64,000 nucleotides of DNA, from positions 22,593,613 to 22,657,612 of the forward strand of contig NC_133223.1 in NCBI RefSeq assembly GCF_040436345.1, read 5' to 3'. The stretch's first letter is position 1. The number at the start of each line of letters is the position of its first letter. The translations under genes and the position numbers were made by a program. Shown in pieces: positions 11,240-21,771 of the stretch. The stretch comes from Pagrus major (taxonomy: Eukaryota > Chordata > Actinopteri > Spariformes > Sparidae). Below the pieces are notes generated by a model. The model ran no database searches. It was given only the letters and a program-made list of their open reading frames with translations, and was not told the DNA's origin.

Positions 11240-14200
11240 CTGTCAATCAAAGCACATCGCAACCTGTCATTTATATAGAATTTACTGGTGACTTATTGGC
11301 TAAGATTTCTCTGATAGCAGCACTGTACATCTTTAAATTATATCAAATGAAACTGTGTCTAAACAATAATCAAACATGTCAACATCTCTGCTGCCATCTA
11401 TAGACAATATTATGACATAACTGATAACACACATTATCTTTTCAACTCATTTTGTGTAAAAAAAAAAAAAACAGTTGATACAAATTACGTTTGCTCATTC
11501 ACTCGTAAAAAGAGGAACATAAATGATTCTAGCAGGAGCAGACAGAGCGTATACAATTATCCCCTGCGTCACTGAGCCGGTGTAACACATGACACCAAAC
11601 TCCCACTGCCGTGCAACCCACCTGTGTGTGTCCATGCATGGCTGCCAGGTGTAGCGGCGTGTATCCTGCACTTGATCTCACGTTTACATTCACAGGTACA
11701 GCGTTCTCCTTGGCGAAGGCCAGCAGCTGGGAGAGCAGCTCAGCTTTGCCCTGCTTGGCCGCCCAGTGGAGGCAGGTGAAGCCGGTCACAAAGTCTCTCT
11801 TGGTCACCAGGCCGGGTTCCACGGCGAGCAGTGACTGCAGGCTTTCCCACAGGCCATCTGAGGCGCACAGCATCCACTCGTGTTCCAATGGGTCCAGGGT
11901 CACTGAAGCGCAGTCCTCGTCGGTGGCCGAGGAGAGGAGCGAGGTCGAGTCTCCGTCGCTCCTCACTGAGTCCCGAAGACGTGAACCACGGTTGATCAGA
12001 GACCTTCGAACCTGCAGGGAACAGAAGCATTTAATACAATGATTGTTTCGTTTTGTGCCACTGATGAATGCTTTATGGAGGAATAAATACAGCTTTTAGA
12101 CAAGTTTTCTGCAAATTCCCTGCTAAAATGGCTCTTCACAGGAGCTCAGCGGCACTGTAAATAACAGTTACACAACACTTAAATGTTCTAACCACATGCA
12201 TTATTTATTGTCTTTTGGGGGAGACCAACTAAGCAAAAGTAGGCCAGATACCAAGGTATTAAGCACTGTGTTCAGCATACTTAAGGAACAGAAACAGGTT
12301 ATTATAAAGATGTCTTCGACAATAAACACTCCTATGATCCTATATATCCTATGATGATCAACAAAGGAGGTAATCATAATAAGAGGTCAAGTTGGCTAAG
12401 AGTTACGGCAAGCTACATTACATCACTGTGTCAGATTTCTCAGTTACATAATCCAGATGCTGTGGAGTCAAACAGTGTTATCTGTCAGCTGTCAAAGGCT
12501 GTGCTCTTGGTCATGCAAGTAACATGAAAAGGCAGGGGAACCTGCTTAATTTCACCTACGGATGACTGTGCGGCATTCAGGTTTTGCATCACACCCAAAG
12601 GTGAAGCACCTGCTGTGACATCCCTGGTTTAGGTGTGGTCAAAAGTATGACATGGTTCAAAGTTTGAAACAATCAAAAGCGGCAGCATAATCTGTTGTAT
12701 TTGAATCCCATTTTCATAAACATACTTTCTCTCGTGCTCAGATTGTTGATAATGCTGCCATGAAAATAAATAATAAAATAATCTACTTGGAAGGTTTTTC
12801 ATACCAGGTAAACACGGTATCCTACCTGAGGAGAACTACTCATCATCAGCTCGATGAAGTTCCTGCGACTCCCCTTGGGCGTATTGATGTCTCCGACAGG
12901 GTCCAGCCCTTCCAAGGCGCTGTCCTCGGACAGGCAGCTGATGAGCATGGCCCGCTGGGACCCTTTGGACACCCTGCGTGCACCTCTCACCTGCTGGCTG
13001 TGGGACCCTGCAGAGTGAGCCTGCTCCAGATCTAGCACCCCAATCACTGGGGCCGACTCACGCCTCCTCCTCTCCCTCAGCTTCACCTCCCCTCCTCCTC
13101 CTCCTCCAGAGGTAGGAGACGTTGCATTGGTCTTATCATTCTGGGAGGGGTCTGCAGGTTGGTCATTGCCGTTCGACTGTTTTTCATTGTCCAGGCTTGC
13201 TGCTGGTTTGCTGGATGCTCCTGTGGAGAAAGGTTTTTCTTATTATTGTCATCCATCTCTGACTCCAAAGCAACCTTATCATTATAATCCCCATAGGTAT
13301 GCATAAGGGATAGCCTCGTTTTCCTCTTTGCTTTTATTATAATCCTGAATTATTGTGAACTCTTTTGATTACTTTAGTCTAAGACAGCATAGTAGGGATT
13401 GGCCTTCATAAACAATGGCCCGACAATGATATTTGTTAAAGGGGCACTATGTAGTTTCAGAGAATATTTACAATATCAACGAAGTAATAATACAAACTCA
13501 GAAATATGTGTTTGACTGAATTAACAAGCTGTTCTCAGAGGAAAATAAGGTCCCCAGAAAACATTTTGAAACTAGAAAGGCGGGGTCCGCCAAATATAAG
13601 CAAAGTAAAACAGTATGAAATTGTGTTGTCCTTTAAGGTCAGCTGGTTGATTAAGTTCATCCAGTCATGAAAACCAAAGAGATTGTTTATTTAGGCATAA
13701 AAAAAATCAGTCAATGAAGATCTTTCTCTTCTGATTAAAATTTCTTCCCTAAAACTACAAACTGCACCTTTAATGTTAGTGTTATTCAGAGGTCCAATGT
13801 AAAGTATGGGGGGGGGAGGCAGATGTAACGCCACTGATTACATAAATATGCAATATGTAAGATTAAAAACATATATACGTTTACATATATCTTTAGACAA
13901 TTAAGTCACCACACAATAACATGGATTAAATCAACGTGAAGTGTGTGTCCCTCACCTGTTTGCTCTCTGTTGTCGGGGTTGCCGTTCACATAGTTGTTGT
14001 CGTCCACCGTCTCCTGGATGTTACCGTTGCACTCAGCGTGATCGTGGCCGCCTGTGTCCGCACGCATCGCCGACTCCGCGCTGCCTTCTGCCTTCAAGCA
14101 CACAAATTTCACGCCGTCCTCCACCTTCACGAAAGCCACGCTGTCCACGATGCGAGTCAGCGCCTCACGGTCCACCCTTTCCTTCGACTGGTCATTTTCT

Positions 14201-14313
14201 CCCCGAGCTGATAGGAAATGATCGATCAGCTCCATCTGTCGGACCCTCCCTCCTCTCTCCATCAGGAACTCCTGCACGGCTCGCTCCGTGCGCTGGGACG
14301 CCATCATCATCAT
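10772..14313 (-). CDS. sowahc: SOWAHC-like ankyrin repeat protein (complete, 4 coding exons)
   Basis: Join, minus strand: 14313-13956, 13220-12826, 12011-11622, 11239-10772, giving 1611 nt and 536 residues. Phases (1, 0, 0) fit across all three introns. Residues about 5-75 form the N-terminal SOWAH winged-helix region (QEFLMERGGRVRQMELIDHF, then VKVEDGVKFVCL). Residues about 120-250 are a low-complexity linker with a Gly run and a basic RERRRRES patch. Residues about 290-410 carry the ankyrin repeats (DFVTGFTCLHWAAKQG, SAGYTPLHLAAMHGHTQ, VVRVLLSDWEADPEARDYSG). The C terminus ends RPLSNLFG, like the RPKSNVFG end I recall for mammalian SOWAHC. The molecular function of the family is poorly known; ankyrin repeats suggest protein binding. 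Family membership is clear. The C paralogue is assigned from length (human is about 525 residues), the C terminus and the septin10 neighbour. Mammalian SOWAHC is, to my knowledge, a single coding exon, so the introns are notable. Confidence 0.88.
11622..12011 (-). CDS. sowahc: sowahc coding exon 3: ankyrin repeats
   Basis: Acceptor CCTGCAG and donor ACACAG|GTGGG, 390 nt, phase 0 to phase 0. It encodes LDPLEHEWMLCASDG, then two ankyrin motifs (TGFTCLHWAAKQG and AGYTPLHLAAMHG). The second helix of the last repeat is split by the intron and continues in exon 4. Confidence 0.9.
12826..13220 (-). CDS. sowahc: sowahc coding exon 2: linker
   Basis: Acceptor CTCCACAG and donor CCTCAG|GTAGG. The exon completes a Gly codon and encodes a low-complexity linker with six glycines, a RERRRRES basic patch and a conserved-looking segment ending IELMMSSSPQ. 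It ends in phase 0. Confidence 0.85.
13436..13773. mobile_element. TTAA-flanked MITE in sowahc intron 1
   Basis: A 338-bp element starting TTAAAGGGGCACTATGTAGTTT-like and ending with its imperfect reverse complement AAACTACAAACTGCACCTTTAA-like, without any coding frame. This family is familiar from other fish genomes. The terminal inverted repeats and TTAA flanks are seen directly. Confidence 0.8.
13956..14313 (-). CDS. sowahc: sowahc coding exon 1: SOWAH domain
   Basis: Starts with four consecutive ATG codons (14313 down to 14302). The fourth has the best context (A at -3, G at +4), so translation may begin at 14304. It encodes the SOWAH domain and an acidic tail ending NREQT, then the first base of a split codon. 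The donor is CAAACAG|GTGAGG. Confidence 0.88.
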
Positions 14314-14520
14314 CCCCGAACGACGGCCCGTACGGAGCGCGGAGACGGCTCAAATGTGTCGCACTAAAACGTTTCAAAATGACCCCATGTTCGCGTTCAT
14401 GTCATTCACGGAGGTCGGTGACGACGGATGACAGCATCTTCTCTCCCGGGTTCCTCCTCTCCTCCGCGGGGAGTGTCGGGCTCTGGCAGATAGGGGTCGC
14501 ACGTAGTTGAGCAGACGGCT
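13990..14520. promoter_or_regulatory. CpG-rich region at sowahc 5' end
   Basis: A GC- and CpG-rich block covers sowahc exon 1 and about 200 bp upstream, in contrast to the AT-rich surroundings. This is typical of a vertebrate CpG-island promoter for the minus-strand gene. No TATA box was identified. Confidence 0.55.
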
Positions 14521-15331
14521 CACCACTGCAAAAATAATGCTGCATTCAGGTGCTCCTCGTAAACACGGCTCTCCAATTAATATTAAATTCTAGCATTTGG
14601 TAAAAGTGGTCAGATTTGGGGAGAAATCGGTTTTATTTTCAAGCTGTGATGGCGTGAGAAGAAGCTGAATATATTCGGGGCGACATAGGATTTCTAACCA
14701 CAACCTGGTGATTTATTGTATTTTTGTTTACTAGACATGCCATTGTAATCTTGTTGGTCGGTAAAACTAACTAACCTAGCCAACCAAAGTAAGTAAATGT
14801 GTATTAAAGATGTTGTTAAAATAAATGTGTTTAATTTTGAATTCTGCAATTCACACCAAGCATCAACAACATAATAGAAAAACTGTTGGATGTAGATGCG
14901 CTGAATCAGCTTTCCAGTTTTTCCGACAGTCCGCAACATATCACTTAAGCGACTGGGAAAATTAATTTAGGCTGTACCATTATACAAAGGGGAGGGGGGG
15001 GGGTGTCAGTCGATTATTACAGTAAATGAACATTCCTTGGCTACACATGTTTACAATTGTAGTATATTTTATTTCCAAACAATCGTGGATGTTTGACTTG
15101 CAGTGACAGTCTGCCCTATTTCTTTTTTTGTTTTAGTCTGAAAGCAAATCTACACATCTTCCCCTCATTCTTGTCTTGTTTTGAATAGTCTAGTCTGTCC
15201 AGTTGTCGACGGTAGACGTAGTGAGGCGGTCCGGATCAGGGTTCTTAAAAAAAAAAAAAGAAGTCATTCTTTAGTCAGTTTTGTTGTATTATTTCTGAAT
15301 CTATCTGGGAAATTTACTTCTGGCTTAAACT
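14314..15331. promoter_or_regulatory. Shared upstream region between sowahc and septin10
   Basis: The two start codons face away from each other across 1018 bp. Only the part next to sowahc is CpG-rich; the middle is AT-rich and includes a short G run at 14991-15002. The human genes are also head-to-head but, as I recall, much closer. A bidirectional promoter is plausible, but transcription start sites cannot be placed from sequence. Confidence 0.5.
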
Positions 15332-15361
15332 ATGGCTTCTTCGGATGTTGCGCGGCAGCCG
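15332..15361 (+). CDS. septin10: septin10 coding exon 1
   Basis: A short exon encoding [10 protein letters not shown], with donor CAGCCG|GTGAGT, phase 0. It is too short for simple frame finding. It was placed by the SEPT10-like N terminus and the matching phase of exon 2. Confidence 0.85.
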
Positions 15362-18300
15362 GTGAGTACTTTCCTTCTTTGTGGTTGACAAAGGACAGTG
15401 TTCTTACTTGACAGTTGAGCAGGGAGTGTCCGGGGGGCTTTGGTTAAGTTAGCTAACTTACCGCTAGCCCGATAACTTCTTTCTGTCTGTGAAGTTACTG
15501 ATAACACTTGACTAACAATAAAACGCATAAACCCAGTAACATCGACATATATCCAGAACACCGGCTTTTCAACTTCAGTTTTAAACTTTTCAGAAGGGAA
15601 TACGTATCCCGTCTTTCTTTCACCAAAATACACCGCGGAGGACGCTAGCTAACATCGTGCTAAGTTAACGATAGCCATTCATCAGTCAAAAGTTTATGAA
15701 ATCGGTTGTAAGTGAATCCTGGTTGAACACTCATGTGCCACAGTTACAAGAGCAAAAGAGCCAAACTTGAGACCATATTTTACTGGTAGGTTATGTAGGT
15801 TGCGCTAGTTATGTAGTTTGTTAAGCGCCACTAAATCGCTACATTTTTGAATGAAGTTTGGCGTGCACAGATTTCAAAAGAAAATATCTTGCCAAAAAAT
15901 ACAACTTTGTCGACACACGCAGACAACAAAGTTTAAAATTATCAAAATATGGAGGTTTATGAGGAATTTCATGACGTCAACAAAGTGTACTACATCATAT
16001 CTGGGTCAGTGTTGCTCCTCTGCTTAGCTGACTAGTGGATTTCGGGGCAGGTCAGAGGAGGACGTCAAGACAGCACAGGAAGATGGATTAGCCATTGAAT
16101 GTACTGTGAAATAAGCCTTTTCTGGCTTGCACTTTAAAATAAATTCAGTGCTTTATGATATGGTTTTTCTCATATTAATAATGTTATGAGCATGTTTTCA
16201 GGTTAGGTTAGGCTTTTATATTAAGAGCCCCTTGTAAGTGTAGTACTCTAAAATGGTGTGCAAGTGAACAATTTCTAAAAGTTGATATTGTTACTTTTGC
16301 TTCTTTTCATATTTGAGGGGAGAACGGCTGCAGGAACTTGAGAATGATCTGTGTGTGTCTATATGTGATTTCTCCCTCAGGATAAAGGGGTCCGGCCCTT
16401 GAACCTGGCTGGCCATGTGGGCTTTGACAGCCTCCCGGATCAGCTTGTCAACAAGTCCATTTGCCAGGGCTTCTGCTTCAATATACTCTGCATCGGTACC
16501 TTGTCATACACTCACACACATACATACACAATACACACACCCTTGCTGAAGCACAGATACACATAGGATGCTGCTTCTTTTCTTCACTCATGTGTGCCAC
16601 ATACATTGTTATACTTGATCAACCTGATTCACTGCTATTGTCTAATATTATTACTGCTACCGCCTACTCACTAGAATGCATTGTTATCCCAGTGGCAGTA
16701 CTTGATACACCCAGTGACTGTATGAGTCTGAGTCAAAGGAGCATCTTGTTGAGAAAGATGTTGCTGTTTAAATGTGTGGTTGGATGAATGAGTAATATTT
16801 CTTACTCAACAACTGCCATCTGTGTGTTCTTGGAGCTAGTGGAGCTCGGTGTTGAGTTCCCCTAGCAAATTTTTTTTTTGGAATATTGTATTAAAAGCAG
16901 TTTGTTTTGGAGTGACAGTCTATGATGCTCACATTAAAAGGGATTGAAGTTCACTAACTTAACATGCTGTCCCATCTTTTATTGGCTTTAGGTGAAACTG
17001 GTATCGGCAAGTCTACCCTGATGGACACTCTGTTCAATACCAACTTTGAGAACTTTGAGTCGTCCCACTTTGAGCCTCAGGTGAAGCTGCGGGCTCAAAC
17101 CTATGATCTACAGGAGAGTAACGTCAGACTACGCCTTACCGTGGTCAACACCGTGGGCTTTGGAGACCAAATGAACAAACAAGAGAGGTGGGAGGAGAGT
17201 GTGTGTGAGTGTGTTGTTCTCAGTGAAAAGGCGTTTTAGAGAGTGTGATTAAGAATAAGTTTATCCTATTTTAAATGTATGGTCATTGTGAACTAATCTG
17301 TGTTTACCATCTATAAAACCCACACATCTGATCAGCCCTGTATGTCTGTCTTGTAGCTATCAGCCGGTGGTGGACTACATCGACAGGCAGTTTGAGAGTT
17401 ATCTGCAGGAAGAGCTCAAAATCAAGCGCTCTCTTCACAACTACCATGACTCGCGAGTCCACGCTTGCCTTTACTTCATCTCCCCCTCAGGCCATTCACT
17501 CAAATCCCTGGACCTGGTCACTATGAAAAAACTAGACAGCAAGGTAGGAGAAGGATCACTAGGTGTGGGAGTGTGATTTGGTTTCCTGTAGATATAAGAT
17601 TTCTGAAATACCATAGGCAATTCATAGATACTGTTTCTCCCAGACTGGGATATACAGGAATGTTTTGAACTTCTTGTGGGAATGTCAGGCAGTCAGGAAA
17701 ATCAGGCACAGGCTCAACTATTGTAGAAAAGAGAACATTAATAAACACTGTCTGAAAAAATATTGTGTGTTTTTAAAGTATACTACTTGACTAGAAAGAC
17801 TCAACATTTCAGTGCAAATTATGTGTATGTGCAATTTAAATGTCTACATTAGTAAAATAATAATACGTTTAACCAACTTGTACTTCTGGTGCTGACTAGT
17901 GAGGATCGCAGGGTTTAAGTGTCACGTCTACTAATCGTCCACAGCCTTAGTCACACCATCCGTGTTTGTAAGACAGCCTATCATTACAGCAAACATACAG
18001 TCAAATTTGTCCAACTTGAAAAATAGAAGAATAAGTAGTGAAATATTGGAAGACGCTGTTTTTAAACATTAACTCTATCATAAAGGCAGCCTGAAGATGG
18101 TTGTTTTCAGTGTGGTGAAGATTGTATTTACCCTCGAGGAGATGTTGCAAAGATGTGTTATTGGACAAAGCTCAAAATGATCAGCCACATCAATTAACAT
18201 GCTTTTAAATGACATAACTAAAATTTTTGATCTCATCTTTACCCAATGTACTAGAGAGGAATGAGGTTTGTAGATGCATGAACTTTTTCAAGAGTTGAAT

Positions 18301-21300
18301 TCCAAACACGTTTGACTTCGACGAGATGTTGCAATGCAGTGCATTGACCTAAATTGTGTCCTCAGTTCTTGGACTGTATTCTGTAGATATTTTAAAATAG
18401 ACTTGTTCTTTCTTTTGGGCTGCAATATAACCATGGCCAACATTGTGTAGAGGAGATGTTGATATGCAAGAGAGCTTTTTTTGTCAAGAGGAATGCAGTT
18501 TGCACTGAAGAATCAGATGTGAACATGACATGAGAACTTGATTAACTTCTGTGTATGTGATAATTGGAAATACCATATTAGAGACTATACTGTGGTTGGA
18601 GATGTTTGCTATCGGACTAGTTTGACCCCTCCCTTCACTCTTGAAGTGGTCAGAAACTTTCCCATGCTCCCTGTGTGTAGTGACTTTGTGTTTTTTGTGT
18701 GTTTGTGTGATTTCGCTGCTCTGCAGTGTCAGTAACCCTGGATTTGCGTGTGAATGGTGTATAAAAAGCAGTGGAATGCTGTAATCACCTCACGCACACA
18801 CACTTGAGTTGTCCTTTTGTGCCACTGTACAGATACACACAGAAAGAGCCATTTGTTGAATGTGCAGCGCTGACGGAGAGACAGTCAGTCACTCAGACAG
18901 CTGTTGGAGCAGATCTCCTAGCATTGTTTTGTTTTCTCTGCTGGGATCCGTGTGTGTTCTGTATGTGTGTGTGTATGCGTGTGTGGTTTGGCCCAGAAGC
19001 TCGTCTAGCGACAACAACTCATTCCAGACCTCTCTTTGGTACGACGAGTTGACGGACAGACATGCAGGAGAGGAATGTGGGAAGACTTGGACAGCAGAGT
19101 CGGCTGCTGGGCCAGAAATAACATCAGTGAAGCTGGTTTATATAACACTTATCTAAAAGCAGTTTTGAAAGTATTCTAGATAAAGTAATCAAAACAAATA
19201 CTGATGGAATTGTTTGTATTTCACCAGTCAGACTATTGGGTGACTTTTTAATGCGTCTACATGAAGCTTCATGGTGTGTTGATCAGTGAGACTAGCTTGT
19301 TTTAGCTCTGGTACCACAATGTCTGTTGCCTCGGGAGCAGCTCTGATCAAAGTTCAGAGAAGAAACTATGACCTTTTTTTCCCCCAAACCTTTATTAGAC
19401 ACAAAACTACATTAAGATTAACTATAAATTTAATTACCATTAAGGTTGCAAAGGGTCCGTACAGTTCTGGAACATTATAGAACATTTATGTAAACTTTCT
19501 AAGGGAAGCTAAGTTTAGGAATTTTGGAAATTTTGCCAACATGTTTCATCAGTCACCTGGAAGGTTGAAGGTTAGAAGGGCTTTGCAGATCTCGGGAATT
19601 TTCCCCTGTAACCTCTGTCCTCCAGCTCCAATCAACATCAGCCGCCTCCGAGTGCAGCTGGTCCCTTTTTGGGAACACTCGCACCAGGACACGCAACAGG
19701 CTGACCAATGCATGAGTAGAAAAATTGGTACCTATATGGGCAAACCTGTGGTTTGTTGAGTCTGACACAGAGCCATTCTGATCAAGCTTGGATACTGAAG
19801 AAAAATTAGTGTCTGACATCAAGGATGTGGAGACCTGAGAGGAAAAGTGTTTTTTCGGAAGCGGGTCATAGGGAATGTTTTGTCCTTTGTTTGAAATGAG
19901 TGACTATGAGTTATTATAAAGAATATATTTAGATTCTAAATTGTGATATGACCAAAGTTGTAAATAAACTAAAAGTTTAATTTATCTTACTTTAAGGAAA
20001 AACGGGTGGTCTTTCTGCTCCTTGTTGCTCTGGAACAATTTTGAACCAGACTGAGTCACTTAAAGCTACTAAATACTTGTAGAATTTGAGTCTGAGGTCT
20101 GAAAATGTGAGATTACACTGAGCGGATTCAATTGGACATAATGTCTCTATTATTTCTCACCCGATCATCTTTTTTCTCTTGCACCTCACTTGTAGTTTAA
20201 CAAGTTATTCATGTTCTTCCCTTATGAAAAAATAAATGTGTATGTTTTTACATATTGTAGTAAATGTCTAATTTATCTCTTGACATCTGTAGATGATAGT
20301 ATGTATATTCTGTAATGATTGCTGAGGAAGAAGAGTCTGTTATTGTGTACATGTATATGCTCATGTGTCCCATCCCACTGCAGGTGAACATCATTCCAGT
20401 GATCGCCAAAGCTGACACCATCAGTAAGAGCGAGCTGCACAAGTTCAAGATCAAAATCATGAGTGAGCTGGTCAGCAATGGTGTCCAGATCTACCAGTTC
20501 CCCCTGGATGATGAGACCGTAGCTAAAGTCAACACTACAATGAATGTAAGGAAACACACAATCTGAGTGCTTTCTCAGAGTTGGGTTACGCTAGAAAGAA
20601 AACTTAATTGAATTATATTATTTATCCTCAAGATTTTACAACTTTTAAATCAAGTCAAGTTATGATGTATATGTATGCATCAGTCTGACAGACCTACACT
20701 ATATTCCCATAGGCTTGCAGTTGTTTAATTTCAGAATTGAACTTTCATTTCTTTGTAGCATCAGCAAGGTTTTAAAAATACTGCAGACATGCAGATTTTG
20801 TGTATGACTGTGTGAGGGAAACTACCGAGGGAGCTGCTGTAAACAGCTATGACTTAATGAGCATATAAATGCACTTTTACTTGCACTTTCTTTTTAAGCT
20901 TCATTTGTCTAATCCAGCCATGTTTTATCTTATAATAATAACTACTGTTTTCATAGGGTCATTTGCCATTTGCTGTAGTTGGCAGCACAGAGGAGGTCTC
21001 TGTTGGCAATAAGATGGTGAAAGCTCGTCAATATCCCTGGGGTGTAGTACAAGGTAAGATGGATCATTGTTTGGCTGCTTTCCTTCTCAACTGTGATTGT
21101 TTTGCCAAAAGTTGTTCTGTTAATTGTAGGAGCACATTGATTTAATGGACGCCTATTTATCTTTTCATGCCTAAAATCTTTTCCCCTCACAAGAACTTGT
21201 ACACGTGGAAATGAAACTTTGGCTGAAAGAGCTCAGTACACTGTAACTTAATTTTGAAATCAACTGTTGGCTGTCAGCCAGCCTACAGTGAAATATTATT

Positions 21301-21681
21301 ACTGTGGCCATCACTGTCTAAATGCTTTTCTAGCTTCATATATACTATCATTGGAGGAAATCAATAAGAAATGTACAATATTTAATATCAGCTGAATGGC
21401 TAACCTCACTATTCATCTCATATTTATCGATGTGTGTCAGTGGAGAACGAGAATCACTGTGACTTTGTGAAGCTGAGAGAGATGCTGATCTGTGTCAACA
21501 TGGAGGACCTGAGAGAGCAGACTCACACTCGCCACTACGAACTGTACAGACGCTGCAAACTGGAGGAGATGGGATTCAAAGACACCGGCCCAGAGTGCAA
21601 ACCCGTCAGGTGAGTAGCTCACTGACAAACACCTGTGTGGACATGAATGTTGTTTGTTTATGTTGTACGACTGACATGACA

Positions 21682-21771
<90 letters not shown>

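Noticed and set aside
13941-14510. 189-codon plus-strand frame
   Set aside because: Antisense shadow of the GC-rich sowahc exon 1 and promoter.
19541-19822. Open frames on both strands inside septin10 intron 4
   Set aside because: No homologue, no splice signals in phase, no start context; likely chance frames.
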